Source: Lithospermum erythrorhizon | Lineage: Eukaryota > Streptophyta > Magnoliopsida > Boraginales > Boraginaceae | NCBI GenBank assembly: GCA_019722365.1 | Contig: JADFUC010000107.1 | Coordinates: forward strand, 719,088-783,087 | Direction of reading: 5' to 3' | Length of the DNA: 64,000 nucleotides | Shown: piece after piece, positions 62,907 to 64,000 of the stretch | Position numbering within the stretch: the stretch's first letter is position 1 | Layout: each line of letters begins with the position of its first letter | Made by a program: the position numbers and the translations under genes | Notes under the pieces: generated by a model | What the model was told of the DNA's origin: nothing | Seen by the model: only the letters and a program-made list of their open reading frames with translations | Database searches by the model: none

Positions 62907-64000
62907 TGATGGAATTTTCAGATGCATAACTTAAAAATATTAATCAACTAAGCATATAAACAGGACCATTTTAATTATATATTTCAAAACTAAAGATATA
63001 TTACAATGTATATAAAGGGAAGAACACTTACAGTGCAGCGGAATAAACAACAATAATTTCTTTCACGAAACCTCCTTTGAATTGCAATATGCTAGCACCA
63101 TAACTGCTAGTACCTCTAGTTAGTCCACACCAGGAGAGGTTAAATCTCACACTTGTGTTTGCTAGAACAATAATTGGATGATGTAGAAGACAAATCAAAC
63201 TTGATTTGTAAGTGAAGAAGCTCGACCATCTCTAAAAGGAGGGCCGATTTTCTCTAGATTCTAGGGTTGAGTTTCTGGCTTTTGACAATTTCTTAATGAT
63301 TTCTCATAAACCTTATTTCTTATGACTATAAAACCCTTGGGGTTCACAGCTTTTAATGAGCCAACCCGATAACTATCAAGCTTAACTCATTAACTAACAA
63401 GCTATCATGTAATTGAGTTTAACAAGCCAATTAAATAAACTCATCTAATAAATATCAAGTCACAAACCTACTTGATATCTCAATTAGAAAATATTCAATT
63501 TCTTAATTTAGCAAGTGCAGTTTTATTTCATACATGAAATATATCTTAACGGCCAATGTATGCGTATGACCTAATCGACTAATATTATTATAACGACATG
63601 GACGCATCTGGAAGAATCTAACACAATCATTGGGTATTATCACGAACTCGACTAGCAATTACAATTACTATTATTGAATATTATGTTTATGTAATCACAT
63701 TTAACTAAACTAGTAAATGAATTGTAACAACAATTGTCTCAACGAGCATAATATATGAAACCAATAACTATTGATTTTCAACACAAGAACCATAAGCTCA
63801 ATACTTTTTTTTATTTTCATAAAATAAAAAACTACCAAGTTCAAAAGGACTTGTATGATGGCCATAAGATAATACACGATAGATTGCTATTATTGGCATC
63901 ATTCAACTATCGCCGAGATCATAAATCACAACCTACCTTTATATGGATTATATTTTGATGGCTATGAAATAAGCAATAATGCAACTGAACGAAGCATCAT
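62907..64000 (-). mobile_element. 5' LTR of the Copia element (reaches window edge)
   Basis: Defined on its left by the primer-binding site. Its reverse complement shares layout and words with the LTRs at 15773 and 18715 (ATATTTCATGTATGAAAT-like, TTAATGAGTTAA/TTAACGAGTTAA, and the purine-rich leader with CGGCCCTCC/GCCGCCCC). It is a related but separate family. Its start is not seen within the window. Confidence 0.55.

Overview
The window is nuclear DNA of a flowering plant, very probably a eudicot. It is AT-rich, its genes are plant-specific and split by GT-AG introns, and most of its length is LTR retrotransposons and small DNA transposons. I cannot name the species from sequence alone. No bacterial operon, CRISPR array, rRNA or convincing tRNA gene was seen.

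Four host genes can be read. (1) An intronless IRX15/IRX15-LIKE (DUF579) xylan gene lies at 2308-3243 (+). (2) A 12-exon SMALL RNA DEGRADING NUCLEASE gene, a DEDDh 3'-5' exonuclease, lies at 4059-8909 (-) and converges on it; all splice sites are canonical and the product is 494 residues. (3) A four-exon D3-type cyclin with an LxCxE motif lies at 36057-38042 (+). (4) An ADP-ribosylation factor GTPase gene lies at about 46409-48177 (-). Its first intron seems to end in TG instead of AG, and its last codon lies on an exon I could not place. The four do not form a pathway; they are independent host genes separated by transposon clusters.

Layout. 0.25-1.0 kb holds a non-autonomous hAT-like element with a perfect 8-bp target duplication. 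2-9 kb is genic, with a Stowaway-like MITE in intron 1 of the nuclease gene. 9.1-32.8 kb is a large nest. A hAT-like element has been split at one point, and its halves now lie about 23 kb apart (9116-9381 and 32459-32777). Between them sit an outer Copia-like element (LTRs about 9.75-10.54 and 26.14-26.90 kb), a minus-strand SIRE-type Copia inside it (about 13.83-23.57 kb), and a third LTR element inside that (15.77-19.70 kb). To the right follow a decayed PIF/Harbinger transposon (26.93-30.78 kb) and a short relative of it (30.85-31.37 kb). 33-36 kb is intergenic with a possible SINE, and the cyclin gene follows. 38-43 kb is intergenic with two clean small transposons: an 821-bp Mutator-like element with 10-bp target duplications, and a 128-bp hAT MITE with 8-bp duplications. 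43.2-46.1 kb is a short LTR element with a gag remnant. The ARF gene follows, with a second Stowaway-like MITE upstream. 48.8-53.8 kb is bounded by CACTA ends and carries an LTR-retrotransposon fragment. 53.8-57.2 kb is AT-rich intergenic DNA, and 57.2-64 kb is a decayed minus-strand Copia element whose 5' LTR runs to the window edge.

No new multi-gene system was found. The most informative signals are the TG acceptor in the ARF gene, the reconstructable split hAT element and nested-insertion history, and the small elements whose ends and target duplications can be defined to the base.
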